From: Streptomyces sp. NL15-2K
GTDB lineage: Bacteria; Actinomycetota; Actinomycetes; Streptomycetales; Streptomycetaceae
Reading direction: 5' to 3'
Length of the DNA stretch: 64,000 nucleotides
Assembly (NCBI RefSeq): GCF_030551255.1
Contig: NZ_CP130630.1
Span: 2,771,501-2,835,500, forward strand
The notes beneath the pieces were generated by a model. That model was not told the DNA's origin. It did no database searches and worked only from the letters and a program-made list of their open reading frames with translations. Positions 18,884 to 28,948 of the stretch are shown here, piece after piece. The position numbers were made by a program, and so were the translations under genes. The stretch's first letter is position 1; each line of letters starts with the position of its first letter.

Positions 18884-20422
18884 TTGGCGCCTTCTTCCGG
18901 TTCCGGAGCGAACCCGCTTCGTGACCCCGCCGACCGACGGCTCCCGCGTATCGCGGGGCCGTCGGGCCTGGTCATCTTCGGCGTCACGGGCGATTTGTCC
19001 CGAAAGAAGCTCATGCCCGCCGTGTACGACCTCGCCAACCGGGGTCTGCTGCCCCCGGGTTTCTCCCTGGTCGGCTTCGCGCGGCGCGAGTGGCGACACG
19101 AGGACTTCGCACAGGAGGTCCACGACGCCGTCAAGGAGCACGCCCGTACGCCGTTCCGTGAGGAGGTCTGGCAGCAGCTCATCCAGGGGATGCGCTTCGT
19201 CCAGGGCACCTTCGACGACGACGAGGCCTTCGAGCGGCTGCGCGGCACGATCGAGGAACTCGACAAGGCGCAGGGCACGGGCGGCAACTTCGCCTTCTAC
19301 CTGTCCGTGCCGCCGGGCGCCTTCCCCGTGGTCATCCAGCAGCTGAAGAAGCACGGCCTGGCCGACCAGACGAGCGGCTCCTGGCGGCGGGCGGTCATCG
19401 AGAAGCCCTTCGGGCACGACCTGAAGTCGGCCGAGGAGCTCAACTCGACGGTCGAGGAGGTCTTCGCCCCGGACCAGGTCTTCCGCATCGACCACTACCT
19501 GGGCAAGGAGACCGTCCAGAACATCCTGGCGCTGCGCTTCGCCAACACGATGTTCGAGCCGATCTGGAACCGGTCCTTCGTGGACCATGTGCAGATCACC
19601 ATGGCCGAGGACATCGGCATCGGCGGCCGGGCCGGCTACTACGACGGCATCGGCGCCGCCCGTGACGTCATCCAGAACCACCTCCTCCAGCTGATGGCGC
19701 TGACGGCCATGGAGGAACCCGCATCCTTCGACGCGGACGCGCTGGCCGCGGAGAAGACCAAGGTGCTCGGCGCGGTGAAGCTGCCCAAGGACCTGGGCCG
19801 CAACACCGTCCGCGGGCAGTACGCGGCCGGCTGGCAGGGCGGCGCGAAGGTCATCGGCTACCTCCAGGAAGATGGCATCGACGCCCAGTCGAAGACCGAC
19901 ACCTACGCGGCGATCAAGCTGGAGATCGACAACCGGCGCTGGGCCGGGGTCCCCTTCTACCTGCGGACGGGCAAGCGCCTCGGCCGCCGCGTCACCGAGA
20001 TCGCGGTCGTCTTCCAGCGAGCGCCGCACTCCCCCTTCGACACGACGGCCACCGAGGAGCTGGGCCAGAACGCGATCGTCATCCGCGTCCAGCCCGACGA
20101 GGGCGTCACAGTCCGCTTCGGCTCCAAGGTGCCGGGCACCTCGATGGAGATCCGGGACGTCTCCATGGACTTCGCGTACGGCGAGTCCTTCACGGAGTCC
20201 AGCCCGGAGGCGTACGAGCGCCTGATCCTCGACGTGCTGCTCGGCGACTCGAACCTCTTCCCGCGCACCGAGGAGGTCGAGCTGTCCTGGGAGATCCTCG
20301 ACCCGATCGAGGAGTACTGGGACAAGCACGGCAAGCCCGCCCAGTACCCGGCCGGTACCTGGGGGCCCGTCGAGGCGGACGAAATGCTCGAGCGAGACGG
20401 ACGGAGCTGGCGCCGGCCATGA
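18884..20422 (+). CDS. zwf: Glucose-6-phosphate dehydrogenase
   Basis: 512 residues from a TTG at 18884; GGAGGG ends 8 bp before it and no in-frame ATG or GTG lies before the conserved GLVIFGVTGDLSRKKLMPA coenzyme-binding motif. The active-site motif FRIDHYLGKETVQN is intact. It oxidises glucose 6-phosphate to 6-phosphogluconolactone, making NADPH. The stop overlaps the opcA ATG (ATGA), coupling the enzyme to its assembly factor. Confidence 0.95.
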   Translation: MAPSSGSGANPLRDPADRRLPRIAGPSGLVIFGVTGDLSRKKLMPAVYDLANRGLLPPGFSLVGFARREWRHEDFAQEVHDAVKEHARTPFREEVWQQLIQGMRFVQGTFDDDEAFERLRGTIEELDKAQGTGGNFAFYLSVPPGAFPVVIQQLKKHGLADQTSGSWRRAVIEKPFGHDLKSAEELNSTVEEVFAPDQVFRIDHYLGKETVQNILALRFANTMFEPIWNRSFVDHVQITMAEDIGIGGRAGYYDGIGAARDVIQNHLLQLMALTAMEEPASFDADALAAEKTKVLGAVKLPKDLGRNTVRGQYAAGWQGGAKVIGYLQEDGIDAQSKTDTYAAIKLEIDNRRWAGVPFYLRTGKRLGRRVTEIAVVFQRAPHSPFDTTATEELGQNAIVIRVQPDEGVTVRFGSKVPGTSMEIRDVSMDFAYGESFTESSPEAYERLILDVLLGDSNLFPRTEEVELSWEILDPIEEYWDKHGKPAQYPAGTWGPVEADEMLERDGRSWRRP

Positions 20423-21531
20423 AGATAGACCTCACGGACACCACGGCCAGCAAGATCAACAAGGCGCTGGTGCAGGGCCGCCGGGCCATCGGCACCCCGG
20501 CCGTCGGCATGGTGCTCACGCTGGTCATCGTCACGGACGAGGAGAACGCGTACGACGCCCTGAAGGCGGCGAACGACGCCTCGCACGAGCACCCCTCGCG
20601 CACGCTCGTCGTCATCAAGCGCGTCTCGCGTTCACCCCGCGACCGTACGCAGTCCCGGCTGGACGCCGAGGTGCGGGTGGGCGCGGACGCGGGCACCGGC
20701 GAGACGGTCGTCCTGCGGCTGTACGGCGAGGTCGTGAACCACGCCCAGTCGGTGGTCCTGCCGCTGCTGCTGCCGGACGCCCCGGTGGTGGTCTGGTGGC
20801 CGGTGAACGCGCCGCTGGCCCCGGCGAACGACCCGCTGGGCGCGCTGGCCCAGCGCCGGGTGACCGACACCTACGCCTCCGAGCAGCCGGTACGGGAGCT
20901 CGCCGCCCGCGCCGACACCTACACGCCCGGCGACACCGACCTCTCCTGGACCCGCATCACGCCCTGGCGTTCCATGCTGGCGGCGGCCCTGGACCAGGTC
21001 ACCTGCGAGGTCGAGGCCGTCGAGGTGGAGGGCGAGGAGTTCAACCCGAGCTGCGAGCTGCTGGCGATGTGGCTCGCGGACCGGCTGGACGTGCCGGTGA
21101 AGCGCTCGCTGTCGTCGGGCCCCGGTCTGACGGCGGTCCGTCTGGACACCGACTGCGGGCCGATCACGCTGGACCGCGGGGACGGCACGCTGGCGACGCT
21201 GTCCATCCAGGGCCAGCCGAAGCGCGCGGTGGCGCTCAAGCGCCGGGAGACGGCCGAGCTGATCGCGGAGGAGCTGCGGCGGCTGGACCCGGACGACACG
21301 TACGCCTCCGCTCTGCGCTTCGGCGTGGACCGGTTGAACCCGTCGAACGGCAAGGCCACCGCCGATGTCCCGGCCGACGTCCCGGCCGACGTCCCGGCCG
21401 ACGAGCCTGCCGACGAGCCGCCGGCCAAAGGAGACGCGGTCGCGGTCCCGGCTCCCGTCGAGACCGCTGCGAAAGCACCCGCGAAAGAGGCGGCGGCGCA
21501 GGCACCGGTGAAGAAGGCGGCGGCGAAGTGA
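20419..21531 (+). CDS. opcA: G6PD assembly protein OpcA
   Basis: 370 residues. Residues 1 to about 310 are the conserved OpcA domain (MKIDLTDTTASKINKALV, PLLLPDAPVVVWWPVNAPL, LSWTRITPWRSMLA). OpcA activates or assembles Zwf in actinobacteria and cyanobacteria. The last 60 residues are a variable Ala/Pro/Lys tail containing repeated PADV/PADE units. Coupled by overlaps to zwf upstream and pgl downstream. Confidence 0.95.
   Translation: MKIDLTDTTASKINKALVQGRRAIGTPAVGMVLTLVIVTDEENAYDALKAANDASHEHPSRTLVVIKRVSRSPRDRTQSRLDAEVRVGADAGTGETVVLRLYGEVVNHAQSVVLPLLLPDAPVVVWWPVNAPLAPANDPLGALAQRRVTDTYASEQPVRELAARADTYTPGDTDLSWTRITPWRSMLAAALDQVTCEVEAVEVEGEEFNPSCELLAMWLADRLDVPVKRSLSSGPGLTAVRLDTDCGPITLDRGDGTLATLSIQGQPKRAVALKRRETAELIAEELRRLDPDDTYASALRFGVDRLNPSNGKATADVPADVPADVPADEPADEPPAKGDAVAVPAPVETAAKAPAKEAAAQAPVKKAAAK
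21364..21420 (+). repeat. 12-bp tandem repeat in opcA tail
   Basis: The unit GTCCCGGCCGAC (four residues, VPAD) is repeated three times and followed by two diverged units (PADE). Length variation would leave the reading frame intact. Confidence 0.7.
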
Positions 21532-22310
21532 GCACTCCGCAGCTGGTCGTGCACCACGACAAGGAACTGATGGCCCAGGCCGCGGCGGCCCGCCTGATCA
21601 CGAAGATCGTGGACGCGCAGGCCTCGCGCGGCTCGGCGTCCGTGGTCCTCACGGGCGGCCGCAACGGCAACGGCCTGCTGGCCGCCCTGGCCGCCGCCCC
21701 CGCCCGGGACGCCATCGACTGGGGCCGTCTCGACCTGTGGTGGGGCGACGAGCGGTTCCTGCCGGACGGCGACCCGGAACGCAATGTCACGCAGGCCCGC
21801 GAGGCCCTGCTGGACTCGGTGCCCCTGGACCCCAAGCGCGTGCACGCCATGCCCGCGTCGGACGGACCGTACGGCGCCGACGCGGACGCGGCGGCCGCGG
21901 GGTACGCGGAGGAGCTGGCCCGTGCGGCCGGCCCCGAGAACCATGGCGCGGTGCCCACCTTCGACGTCCTGATGCTGGGCGTCGGCCCGGACACCCATGT
22001 GGCGTCCTTGTTCCCGGAACTCCCCGCGGTACGGGAGACCGAGCGCACGGTCGTCGGCGTCCACGGCGCCCCGAAGCCCCCGCCGACCCGAGTGACCCTG
22101 ACCCTTCCGGCGATCCGCGCCGCCCGCGAGGTGTGGCTCCTGGCGGCCGGCGAGGACAAGGCGAAGGCCGCGGCGATCGCCCTGTCCGGCGCGGGCGAGA
22201 TCCAGGCCCCGGCGGCGGGAGCGCGGGGCCGGTCCCGGACGCTGTGGCTGCTGGACGCGGCGGCCGCCTCCCAACTGCCGAGGTCGTTGTATCCGCCGGC
22301 TTCGGCCTGA
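21528..22310 (+). CDS. pgl: 6-phosphogluconolactonase
   Basis: 260 residues starting at a GTG that overlaps the opcA stop. Hallmarks of the DevB/PGL family are LTGGRNGNG near the start, DLWWGDERFLPDGDPERN and the FDVLMLGVGPDTHVASLFP motif. It hydrolyses the product of Zwf, completing the oxidative branch together with zwf and opcA. Last gene of the operon; a strong hairpin follows. Confidence 0.95.
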   Translation: MSTPQLVVHHDKELMAQAAAARLITKIVDAQASRGSASVVLTGGRNGNGLLAALAAAPARDAIDWGRLDLWWGDERFLPDGDPERNVTQAREALLDSVPLDPKRVHAMPASDGPYGADADAAAAGYAEELARAAGPENHGAVPTFDVLMLGVGPDTHVASLFPELPAVRETERTVVGVHGAPKPPPTRVTLTLPAIRAAREVWLLAAGEDKAKAAAIALSGAGEIQAPAAGARGRSRTLWLLDAAAASQLPRSLYPPASA

Positions 22311-22321
22311 GCTCCGCTGTG

Positions 22322-22354
22322 GGAAAGCCCCAGGTGATCGCCCTGGGGCTTTCC
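22322..22354. terminator. Bidirectional terminator hairpin
   Basis: GGAAAGCCCCAGG and its exact complement form a 13-bp stem with a 7-nt loop, between pgl and the convergent oxidoreductase gene. Confidence 0.85.
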
Positions 22355-22358
22355 GCTG

Positions 22359-23744
22359 TCATGGGGCGATGTTGTGGTTGAGGCGGAACAGGTTTCCCGG
22401 GTCGTAGCGCCGCTTGATGTCGGTCAGCCGGGCGTAGTTGTCGCGGTAGTTGGCACGGACCCGCTCCTGGTCGTCGCCGTCCATGAAGTTGACGTAACCG
22501 CCCTCGGCGGAGTGTGGCTCAAGGGCAGCGTGGAAGCGGCGCACCCAGTCCTTCTGGGCCTCGCAGTCCTCGCGGGTGGTCAGGGTGGGGCTGAGCGCGG
22601 TCGAGAAGTCGGCGTCCCGGTAGGAGAAGGCGGTGTCCTCCGGTCCGACGCGGTGGCAGGCGCCGTCGATGGGGAAGACGACGGTCACGCTCTGGATGGA
22701 CGGGGTGGAGGCGCCGTGTTCGACGTACGCGTCGACGGCACCGTCCGGCAGGCCGTGGCTGAAGGCGCCCTTCCAGTAGTGGAAGAGGCCCGGGGGAACC
22801 AGCTCGTCGAAGAGCGTGTTGATCACCGGGTAGGGCATACGCCCCACGTGTTGTCCCAGCACCGGGCCGAGCGCGTCGAGCCGGGCGCGGATCCGGTCGT
22901 CCTCGTCCTCCGGCCCCGTCCAGCAGGTGATCACTCCGCAGAGCGGCCGCCCGTGCCAGCGCTCGGGGAGGAAGGGGAGCGGCGGGCCGAGCCCGACGAC
23001 GAGCAGGGCGCCGAGTCGCTCCTCGGATTCCGCGATGAGGTCCCGGTAGCGGCGGATCACATCCCCGTCGAGCGGGTAGAAGGTCGGGCCTCCGAGAATG
23101 TCGGCCACGGGGTGCAGCCGGTAGACGAAGGACGTGACCACTCCGAAGTTCCCGCCGCCTCCGCGTACCGCCCACATCAGGTCGGCGTTGTGCTCCTCGG
23201 TGCAGGTCAGAAAGGATCCGTCGGCCGTCACCAGGTCGACCGAGACGAGGTTGTCGCAGGCCAGGCCGCACTGACGGGCCAGGTAGCCCATGCCCCCGCC
23301 GGTGGTCAGTCCGCCGACGCCGGTGGTGGAGACGACCCCGCCGGTGGTGGCCAGGCCGAAGGCGTGCGTGGCGTGGTTGACGTCGGCCCAGGTGCAGCCG
23401 CCCTCGACCCGTGCCGTGCGCGTCTTCGGGTCGACGCGGATCCCCCGCATCCGGCCGAGGTCGAGCACGATCCCGTCGTCGCAGGTTCCGTAGCCGGGGA
23501 CGCTGTGGCTGCCGCCGCGTACCGCCAGCGGCAGCCGTGTCTCGCGGGCGAAGTCGACGGTGGCGATGACGTCACCGGCGTCGACGGCCCTGACGACGAT
23601 GGCCGGCCGCTTGTCGTGCATGGCGTTGTAGACCTTGCGGGCCTCGTCGTAGTCGGGGTCGCCGGGCTGGACGATGCCGCCACGCACTGCTCCTCGCAGC
23701 CGCCCCAGCAACTGCCCGTCGAGGGCTGGTGTGTAGGTGGTCAT
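22359..23744 (-). CDS. BBE-type FAD-linked oxidoreductase
   Basis: 461 residues from ATG 23744. A PCMH-type FAD domain carries both residues of bicovalent FAD attachment: the histidine in VRGGSHSVPGYG and the cysteine in VEGGCTWADVNH. The berberine-bridge C-terminal segment NYARLTDIKRRYDPGNLFRLNHNI is complete. Such enzymes oxidise sugars, alkaloids or polyketide intermediates with oxygen. It lies 134 bp downstream of the LuxR gene, with a palindrome between, so it is a likely target of that regulator. The substrate is unknown. Confidence 0.9.
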   Translation of the reverse strand: MTTYTPALDGQLLGRLRGAVRGGIVQPGDPDYDEARKVYNAMHDKRPAIVVRAVDAGDVIATVDFARETRLPLAVRGGSHSVPGYGTCDDGIVLDLGRMRGIRVDPKTRTARVEGGCTWADVNHATHAFGLATTGGVVSTTGVGGLTTGGGMGYLARQCGLACDNLVSVDLVTADGSFLTCTEEHNADLMWAVRGGGGNFGVVTSFVYRLHPVADILGGPTFYPLDGDVIRRYRDLIAESEERLGALLVVGLGPPLPFLPERWHGRPLCGVITCWTGPEDEDDRIRARLDALGPVLGQHVGRMPYPVINTLFDELVPPGLFHYWKGAFSHGLPDGAVDAYVEHGASTPSIQSVTVVFPIDGACHRVGPEDTAFSYRDADFSTALSPTLTTREDCEAQKDWVRRFHAALEPHSAEGGYVNFMDGDDQERVRANYRDNYARLTDIKRRYDPGNLFRLNHNIAP

Positions 23745-23848
23745 GTCCGCCTCCTGCTGTTCGTCGGGTCGGAGAACGGTCGCACCCTCTGTGTACACGG
23801 GGGGCCGGTCGGCGCTCGTCGCCGGAACCGCCCATTTCGCCGCACCGC

Positions 23849-23870
23849 GCATGGGCAGAACAGCCCATGC
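23849..23870. promoter_or_regulatory. 8-6-8 inverted repeat between LuxR gene and oxidoreductase
   Basis: GCATGGGC-AGAACA-GCCCATGC, a perfect inverted repeat about 105 bp before the oxidoreductase start. It lies just 9 bp after the LuxR stop codon on the minus strand. It could be an operator or a weak terminator of the LuxR gene (no T tract). Confidence 0.45.
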
Positions 23871-23878
23871 CGGCCTGG

Positions 23879-25636
23879 TCACACGAGACCGTGGGTGTAC
23901 GCGTACGCCGTCGCCGCCGCCCGTGAGGACACGTCGAGCTTGGCGAAGATGTTGTTCAGGTGGCGGGCGACGGTGTGCTCGCTGATCACCAGCTCGGCGG
24001 CGATCGACCGGTTCGTCCGACCCGCGGCGACCAGTCGCAGTACCTGGATCTCCCGCTCGGTGAGCGGGCCGGGCCGGTGCGGGCCCACGCTGTCGAGCAG
24101 CGCGGCCGCCCGGCGGGCGTCCGGCTCGGCGCCCAGCCGTTCGAAGGTGTCCTGTGCGGCCCTGAGTTCCATCCGGGCGCCGTCCTCGTCGCCTGCGGTC
24201 CGGTCGGCGGCGGCCAGGGTCATCCGGACCTGAGCCGCCTCGTAGGGGACCCCCAGCGCCAGCCACAGCTCCAGCGCGCGGCGCAGCACGGGCAACGCAC
24301 GGTCCAGGTCATGGGCGGCGAACGCCAGGGCACCGCCCGCCGACGCCGCGACGGCGTGCAACACGGTCGTCTCCGAACCGCGCCGCCGCTGCCAGTCGCG
24401 GGCCAGGGCCTGAAGCTCCTCCGCCCCCGCGCGGGCCTGGTCGAGCCGGCCGAGGGCGAGCGAGACCTCCGTCTGGGCCGCGAGCAGCCGACCGCGTCCG
24501 AGGCGGCTGCTCCCTCCGTCCGGTTCCGGACGATCCCCCTCGTCGGCTTCGCGCGCGAGGACGAGCCGCAGCCCGGCTGCCGCGGCATCGGCTTTGCCCT
24601 GTGCCAGACGCAGCAGGGCCAGCCCGGGTTGCGGGTCACGGCCGAGTCCGTGCGCCCGGTCGTACGACGCCTCGGCCGCGGCCAGGTCGCCGCGCCGTCG
24701 ATGGATGTCCCCGGCCAGGCAGAACGCCTCGGCGGCGATCCGGCCCTCGTAGGGCAGTAGTTCCTCGCAGGTCCGCGCGGCCTCGGTCAGCGCCTGGGCC
24801 CAGGCGCCGCGCAACTCCAGCACCTCCACGCGATGCACCCGGCACAGGCCCCGGAAGTTGTTCTCCGCCGGCATCGACGCACACCACCGCATGGCGGCGT
24901 CGGTCCATTCGGCGGCGCGTTCCAGGTCGGCGCAGTCCATGCAGCGCTGGAGGCCGAGGCAGTAGATCCACCCGGTGAAGAAGGAGCTGAGTTCGCCCGC
25001 CATCGCCGAGCACATCGCGTCGTCCAGCAGGTCGAGGCCGTCGGCGACCCGCCCCTGGGCCAGCAGGACGCCGGCCCGCACCTGGACACTCATGGCGTAC
25101 AGGTCCGCGTTGCCGCAGCGGCGCGCGATCCCGGCCATGCGCCGTGCCGAGGCCATGGCCTCGTCGAACGCGCCGCGCTGCTGTGCCTCCTCCGCCTCCA
25201 TCCACGCGAGGTAGCATTGTTCGGCGCACTCGGTCCCGTCCTGGAGATGCTGCCGCGCCCTGCGCAGCCAGCCGGCCGCCAGGGCCGTACGTCCCGCCAG
25301 CCGGTGCTCGTAGAAGAGCATCCAGGCGCAGTACCCGGCCTGCCGGTCGGCACCCGCCGCCGCATAACCGGAGTACGCCCTCATCCGCGCGATGATCGAC
25401 TCCTCGACACGGCTCGTCCACCAGGCGGCGTCGGCGAGGGCGGCGAAGTCGTCCGGTGCGAGACGGGCGGGATCCATGCCGTTCAGGAGGCGGTATGCGT
25501 CGGCCCAGGCCTCTCGGGCGACGGCTTCGCGTGCCCGCCGGACGGCCTCCGGGGCAGCCGTCGCTGCGCCGGCGTCCGCCGCCTGCCGCGTGGGCCGGCC
25601 GAGCCGCTGCCCGGTGCCGGTGGTCTGGTCAGCCAC
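23879..25636 (-). CDS. LuxR-family transcriptional regulator (LAL/TPR type)
   Basis: 585 residues from a GTG at 25636, chosen because GGAAGGAG lies 6 bp before it. The last 65 residues are a LuxR helix-turn-helix: [44 protein letters not shown]. The rest is all-helical with TPR-like repeats, as in the sensor half of LAL/MalT regulators, but the N-terminal P-loop ATPase of that family is absent. The signal is unknown. The oxidoreductase gene downstream on the same strand is the likely target. Confidence 0.88.
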   Translation of the reverse strand: MADQTTGTGQRLGRPTRQAADAGAATAAPEAVRRAREAVAREAWADAYRLLNGMDPARLAPDDFAALADAAWWTSRVEESIIARMRAYSGYAAAGADRQAGYCAWMLFYEHRLAGRTALAAGWLRRARQHLQDGTECAEQCYLAWMEAEEAQQRGAFDEAMASARRMAGIARRCGNADLYAMSVQVRAGVLLAQGRVADGLDLLDDAMCSAMAGELSSFFTGWIYCLGLQRCMDCADLERAAEWTDAAMRWCASMPAENNFRGLCRVHRVEVLELRGAWAQALTEAARTCEELLPYEGRIAAEAFCLAGDIHRRRGDLAAAEASYDRAHGLGRDPQPGLALLRLAQGKADAAAAGLRLVLAREADEGDRPEPDGGSSRLGRGRLLAAQTEVSLALGRLDQARAGAEELQALARDWQRRRGSETTVLHAVAASAGGALAFAAHDLDRALPVLRRALELWLALGVPYEAAQVRMTLAAADRTAGDEDGARMELRAAQDTFERLGAEPDARRAAALLDSVGPHRPGPLTEREIQVLRLVAAGRTNRSIAAELVISEHTVARHLNNIFAKLDVSSRAAATAYAYTHGLV

Positions 25637-25663
25637 GGCCGGCTCCTTCCGCGCTCCAGCGAG

Positions 25664-25729
25664 CCGGATCACCTCTTACCGGATCACCCCATACCAGGAT
25701 AGGCAGGACAACGGGACCGACAACGGGAC
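25664..25729. repeat. Two pairs of direct repeats upstream of the LuxR gene
   Basis: CCGGATCACC occurs at 25664-25673 and 25679-25688 (15-bp period), and ACAACGGGAC at 25708-25717 and 25720-25729 (12-bp period). They lie 28-93 bp before the GTG, where promoter and operator sites are expected. Confidence 0.4.
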
Positions 25730-25792
25730 GGGCCTGTCCGCCGGCGCACACCAGGACGTGCGGAAGCCGAAAGCCGCGGCTACCAAGAGGTG

Positions 25793-25818
25793 CGGAAGCG
25801 GACAGTCGTCCGCTTCCG
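25793..25818 (-). terminator. pgi terminator hairpin
   Basis: CGGAAGCGGAC, loop AGTC, then GTCCGCTTCCG: a perfect 11-bp stem, 8 bp after the pgi stop. Confidence 0.75.
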
Positions 25819-25826
25819 TGCCCATG

Positions 25827-27482
25827 TCACTGCCGGCCGCGCAGCTCCCGGTACGTGGCGACCAGGGCCTTGGTCGACGCGTCCAGGCCCGGCACCTCCG
25901 CGCCCTCGGTGAGGGCGGGCTCCACGCGCTTGGCGAGGACCTTGCCGAGCTCGACGCCCCACTGGTCGAAGGAGTCGATGTTCCAGATCGCGCCCTGGAC
26001 GAACACCTTGTGTTCGTAGAGGGCGATGAGCTGGCCGAGGACCGACGGGGTCAGCTCGCGGGCGAGGATCGTGGTGGTCGGGTGGTTGCCCTTGAACGTC
26101 TTGTGCGGCACCAGCTCCTCCGGCACGCCCTCCGCCCGCACCTCCTCCGGCGTCTTGCCGAAGGCCAGCGCCTGCGTCTGGGCGAAGAAGTTCGCCATCA
26201 GCAGGTCGTGCTGGCCCGCCAGGCCCGGCCGCAGGTCGGCGACCGGCTCGGCGAAGCCGATGAAGTCCGCCGGGATCAGCTTGGTGCCCTGGTGGATGAG
26301 CTGGTAGTACGCGTGCTGCCCGTTGGTGCCCGGCGTGCCCCACACCACCGGCCCGGTCTGCCATCCGACCTCCTGCCCGTCCCGGCCGACGTACTTGCCG
26401 TTGGACTCCATGTCCAGCTGCTGCAAGTAGGCGGTGAACTTGGACAGGTAGTGGCTGTAGGGCAGCACCGCGTGCGACTGGGCGTCGTGGAAGTTGCCGT
26501 ACCAGACGCCCAACAGGCCCAGCAGCAAAGGCAGGTTGGACTCGGCGGGCGCGGTGCGGAAGTGCTCGTCGACGAGCCGGAAGCCGTCGAGCATCTCCCG
26601 GAAGCGGTCCGGGCCGATGGCGATCATCAGGGACAGGCCGATCGCCGAGTCGTAGGAGTAGCGCCCGCCGACCCAGTCCCAGAACTCGAACATGTTCGCC
26701 GTGTCGATGCCGAACTCGGAGACTTTCTCGGCGTTTGTCGACAGGGCGACGAAGTGCTTCGCGACGGATTCCTGACCGGCTCTCAGCTCGGTGAGCAGCC
26801 AGTTGCGGGCCGAGGTCGCGTTCGTGATCGTCTCGATCGTGGTGAAGGTCTTGGAGGCGATGACGAACAGCGTCTCCGCTGCGTCCAGGTCGCGGATGGC
26901 CTCGTGCAGGTCGGCACCGTCCACGTTCGACACGAAGCGGACCGTGAGGTCGCGGTCGGTGTACGCGCGCAGCGCCTCGTACGCCATCGCGGGGCCCAGG
27001 TCGGAGCCGCCGATACCGATGTTGATCACGTTCTTGATGCGCCGGCCGGTGTGGCCGGTCCAGGCGCCGGAGCGGACGCGCTCGGCGAAGTCGGCCATCT
27101 TGTCGAGGACGGCGTGCACCGCCGGGACGACGTTCTCCCCGTCGACCTCGATCACCGCCTCGCGCGGCGCCCGCAGCGCGGTGTGCAGCACGGCCCGGTT
27201 CTCGGTCGTGTTGATCTTCTCGCCGCGGAACATGGCGTCTCTGAGGCCGAAGACGTCGGTCGCGGCGGCCAGCTCGCGCAGCAGCCGCAGCGTCTCGTCG
27301 GTGACGAGGTGCTTGGAGTAGTCGACGTGCAGGTCACCGACCTGCAAGGTGTATCCGGTGCCCCGCCCCGGGTCGGCGGCGAACAGCTCGCGCAGCCGCA
27401 CCTCGCCGAGTTCCTCGCGGTGCTTGGCCAGAGCGGTCCACTCGGGCCTCTGGTTGAGCCGGTTACGGCCGTCTGCGTTCAT
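25827..27482 (-). CDS. pgi: Glucose-6-phosphate isomerase
   Basis: 551 residues, the length of the large bacterial PGI type. Conserved blocks: [52 protein letters not shown] and the C-terminal [16 protein letters not shown] signature. It interconverts glucose 6-phosphate and fructose 6-phosphate, linking glycolysis with the zwf branch encoded 5 kb away. The start [15 protein letters not shown] fits the family. It is transcribed alone, ending in the hairpin at 25793. Confidence 0.96.
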   Translation of the reverse strand: MNADGRNRLNQRPEWTALAKHREELGEVRLRELFAADPGRGTGYTLQVGDLHVDYSKHLVTDETLRLLRELAAATDVFGLRDAMFRGEKINTTENRAVLHTALRAPREAVIEVDGENVVPAVHAVLDKMADFAERVRSGAWTGHTGRRIKNVINIGIGGSDLGPAMAYEALRAYTDRDLTVRFVSNVDGADLHEAIRDLDAAETLFVIASKTFTTIETITNATSARNWLLTELRAGQESVAKHFVALSTNAEKVSEFGIDTANMFEFWDWVGGRYSYDSAIGLSLMIAIGPDRFREMLDGFRLVDEHFRTAPAESNLPLLLGLLGVWYGNFHDAQSHAVLPYSHYLSKFTAYLQQLDMESNGKYVGRDGQEVGWQTGPVVWGTPGTNGQHAYYQLIHQGTKLIPADFIGFAEPVADLRPGLAGQHDLLMANFFAQTQALAFGKTPEEVRAEGVPEELVPHKTFKGNHPTTTILARELTPSVLGQLIALYEHKVFVQGAIWNIDSFDQWGVELGKVLAKRVEPALTEGAEVPGLDASTKALVATYRELRGRQ

Positions 27483-27546
27483 GTCGGACTTCAGCCTTCT
27501 TTCGTCCCTGTCCGTGCTGCCCCGCTGCCGTTCCCAACCTAATTGA

Positions 27547-28815
27547 TCAGCGTGGGGCGTGAGCTGTCGTGGCGTCGTCGTCCGACGCAACAACAGATAC
27601 GTCCGCCTTGAGCGCGGGTATCAGCGCGGTGACGGACAGGACGAAGAAGGCCGCCGCGAGCAGAGCCGGAGTGTTCAGACCCCAGGCGGTGGCCACGACG
27701 CCGCCCAGCAGAGCGCCCAGGGGTGCACCCGCCACAGCCAGGGTCCGGAAGGCGGAACTGACCCGGCCCACCATCCCCGCGGGGCTGCGCTCCTGCATCA
27801 GCGTCCTGGTGTTGACGTTCCACACCATGCCCATGAACCCGAAGACGGCCATGGCGACCGCGAGGGCCACCGGGCTGCGCACCGAGCCCATGACGACCAG
27901 CGCACCGATCTGCACGGTCCCGGCGAGCAGCACCGCACGGACCCGCCCGAGCCGCGCGACGAGCCGGCCGCTCGCCACTCCCCCGGTCAGGCCGCCGATC
28001 GTGTACGCGGTCATGGCCGCCGCGTACCCCGCCGTACCGGCGTCCAGCCAGCCGGTCACCAGGAGCACCAGGCCCGCGATGAGGGCGCTCACGCCGATGT
28101 TGCACAGGGCTGTGGCGGCGCACAGCCCGCGCAGGGCCTTATCGCGCCCCAGGGTGCGCAGCCCTTCGGCGATCTCCCGGCGCAGGGTGCTGCCGGGCGG
28201 TCTCGGCTTCCGCTCCGGCACGGCGGTCCGCAGGGAGGCGACCAGCGCGGCGGCCACCAGGTAGGTCACGGCGTCGGCCGCGAAGGGCGCGGCGGCTCCG
28301 GCCACCAGCAGCAGCGGCACGACGGGCGCGCCCAGCAGGCCGCCGGCGATCTGCTGGCCGGTCATCAGGCGGGCGTTCGCGCTGCCCAGCGCTCCCCGGT
28401 CCACCAGGGCGGGCAGCAGGGCCGTGGAGGCATTGTCGAACAGCGTCTGGAAGGTGGTGAGGGCGAAGGCCAGCGCGATCAGCAGGCCGATCGAGGCGTG
28501 CCCGAGGGCGACGGTCACCGCGAAGCACGCGACGAGCAGCCCTCGTACCGCATCCACCGTCCACATCGCGCGCCGCTGGTCCACGCGGTCCGCGACGGCG
28601 CCGCCGAGCAGTCCGAAGACGATCCAGGGCAGATAGCCGCAGGCGGTGACCGCGGCGATGAGCATCGGCCGGTCGGTCAGTGTCGCGGCGAGCAGGGGCA
28701 GCGCGGATCGACGCAGCGCGTCACCGAAGCTGGAGAGCACGGCGGCACTCCACAGCCGTCCGAATCCTCCGCGCCACGCGGGCGCACGCCCGTCCGCCAC
28801 CTCGACCGTCGCCAC
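27547..28815 (-). CDS. MFS transporter (EntS/macrolide-efflux-like)
   Basis: 422 residues with about 12 membrane helices, an MFS_3-like exporter. Segment [17 protein letters not shown] is the A-motif loop between helices 2 and 3. GTG start at 28815 with GGGGGAC upstream. The promoter region (28846-28868) matches the RecA-independent DNA-damage promoter, which suggests induction by genotoxic stress. Substrate unknown. Confidence 0.88.
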   Translation of the reverse strand: MATVEVADGRAPAWRGGFGRLWSAAVLSSFGDALRRSALPLLAATLTDRPMLIAAVTACGYLPWIVFGLLGGAVADRVDQRRAMWTVDAVRGLLVACFAVTVALGHASIGLLIALAFALTTFQTLFDNASTALLPALVDRGALGSANARLMTGQQIAGGLLGAPVVPLLLVAGAAAPFAADAVTYLVAAALVASLRTAVPERKPRPPGSTLRREIAEGLRTLGRDKALRGLCAATALCNIGVSALIAGLVLLVTGWLDAGTAGYAAAMTAYTIGGLTGGVASGRLVARLGRVRAVLLAGTVQIGALVVMGSVRSPVALAVAMAVFGFMGMVWNVNTRTLMQERSPAGMVGRVSSAFRTLAVAGAPLGALLGGVVATAWGLNTPALLAAAFFVLSVTALIPALKADVSVVASDDDATTAHAPR

Positions 28816-28845
28816 AAGTCCCCCTCACGGTTCGCCGATTCACAA

Positions 28846-28868
28846 ACCGTAAAGGGCAGCACTGACAA
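28846..28868 (-). promoter_or_regulatory. RecA-NDp (PafBC/ClpR-type) promoter of the MFS gene
   Basis: The minus strand reads TTGTCAGTG, 8 bp, then TACGGT, a full match to TTGTCRGTG-N8-TANNNT. The -10 end lies 31 bp upstream of the GTG start at 28815, giving a short leader. Confidence 0.65.
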
Positions 28869-28908
28869 TCGGTCCGCACTCACGTGGCCGCAGGTGCGAG
28901 AAACAGCT

Positions 28909-28938
28909 CCGGCCAGGCACCGCTCGGTGCCCGGCCGG
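28909..28938 (-). terminator. Terminator of the RbpA-family gene
   Basis: CCGGCC, one mismatch, GGCACC, loop GCTC, GGTGCC, one mismatch, GGCCGG: a 13-bp stem, 10 bp after the stop of the RbpA-family gene. Confidence 0.7.
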
Positions 28939-28948
28939 TTGTCGATTC

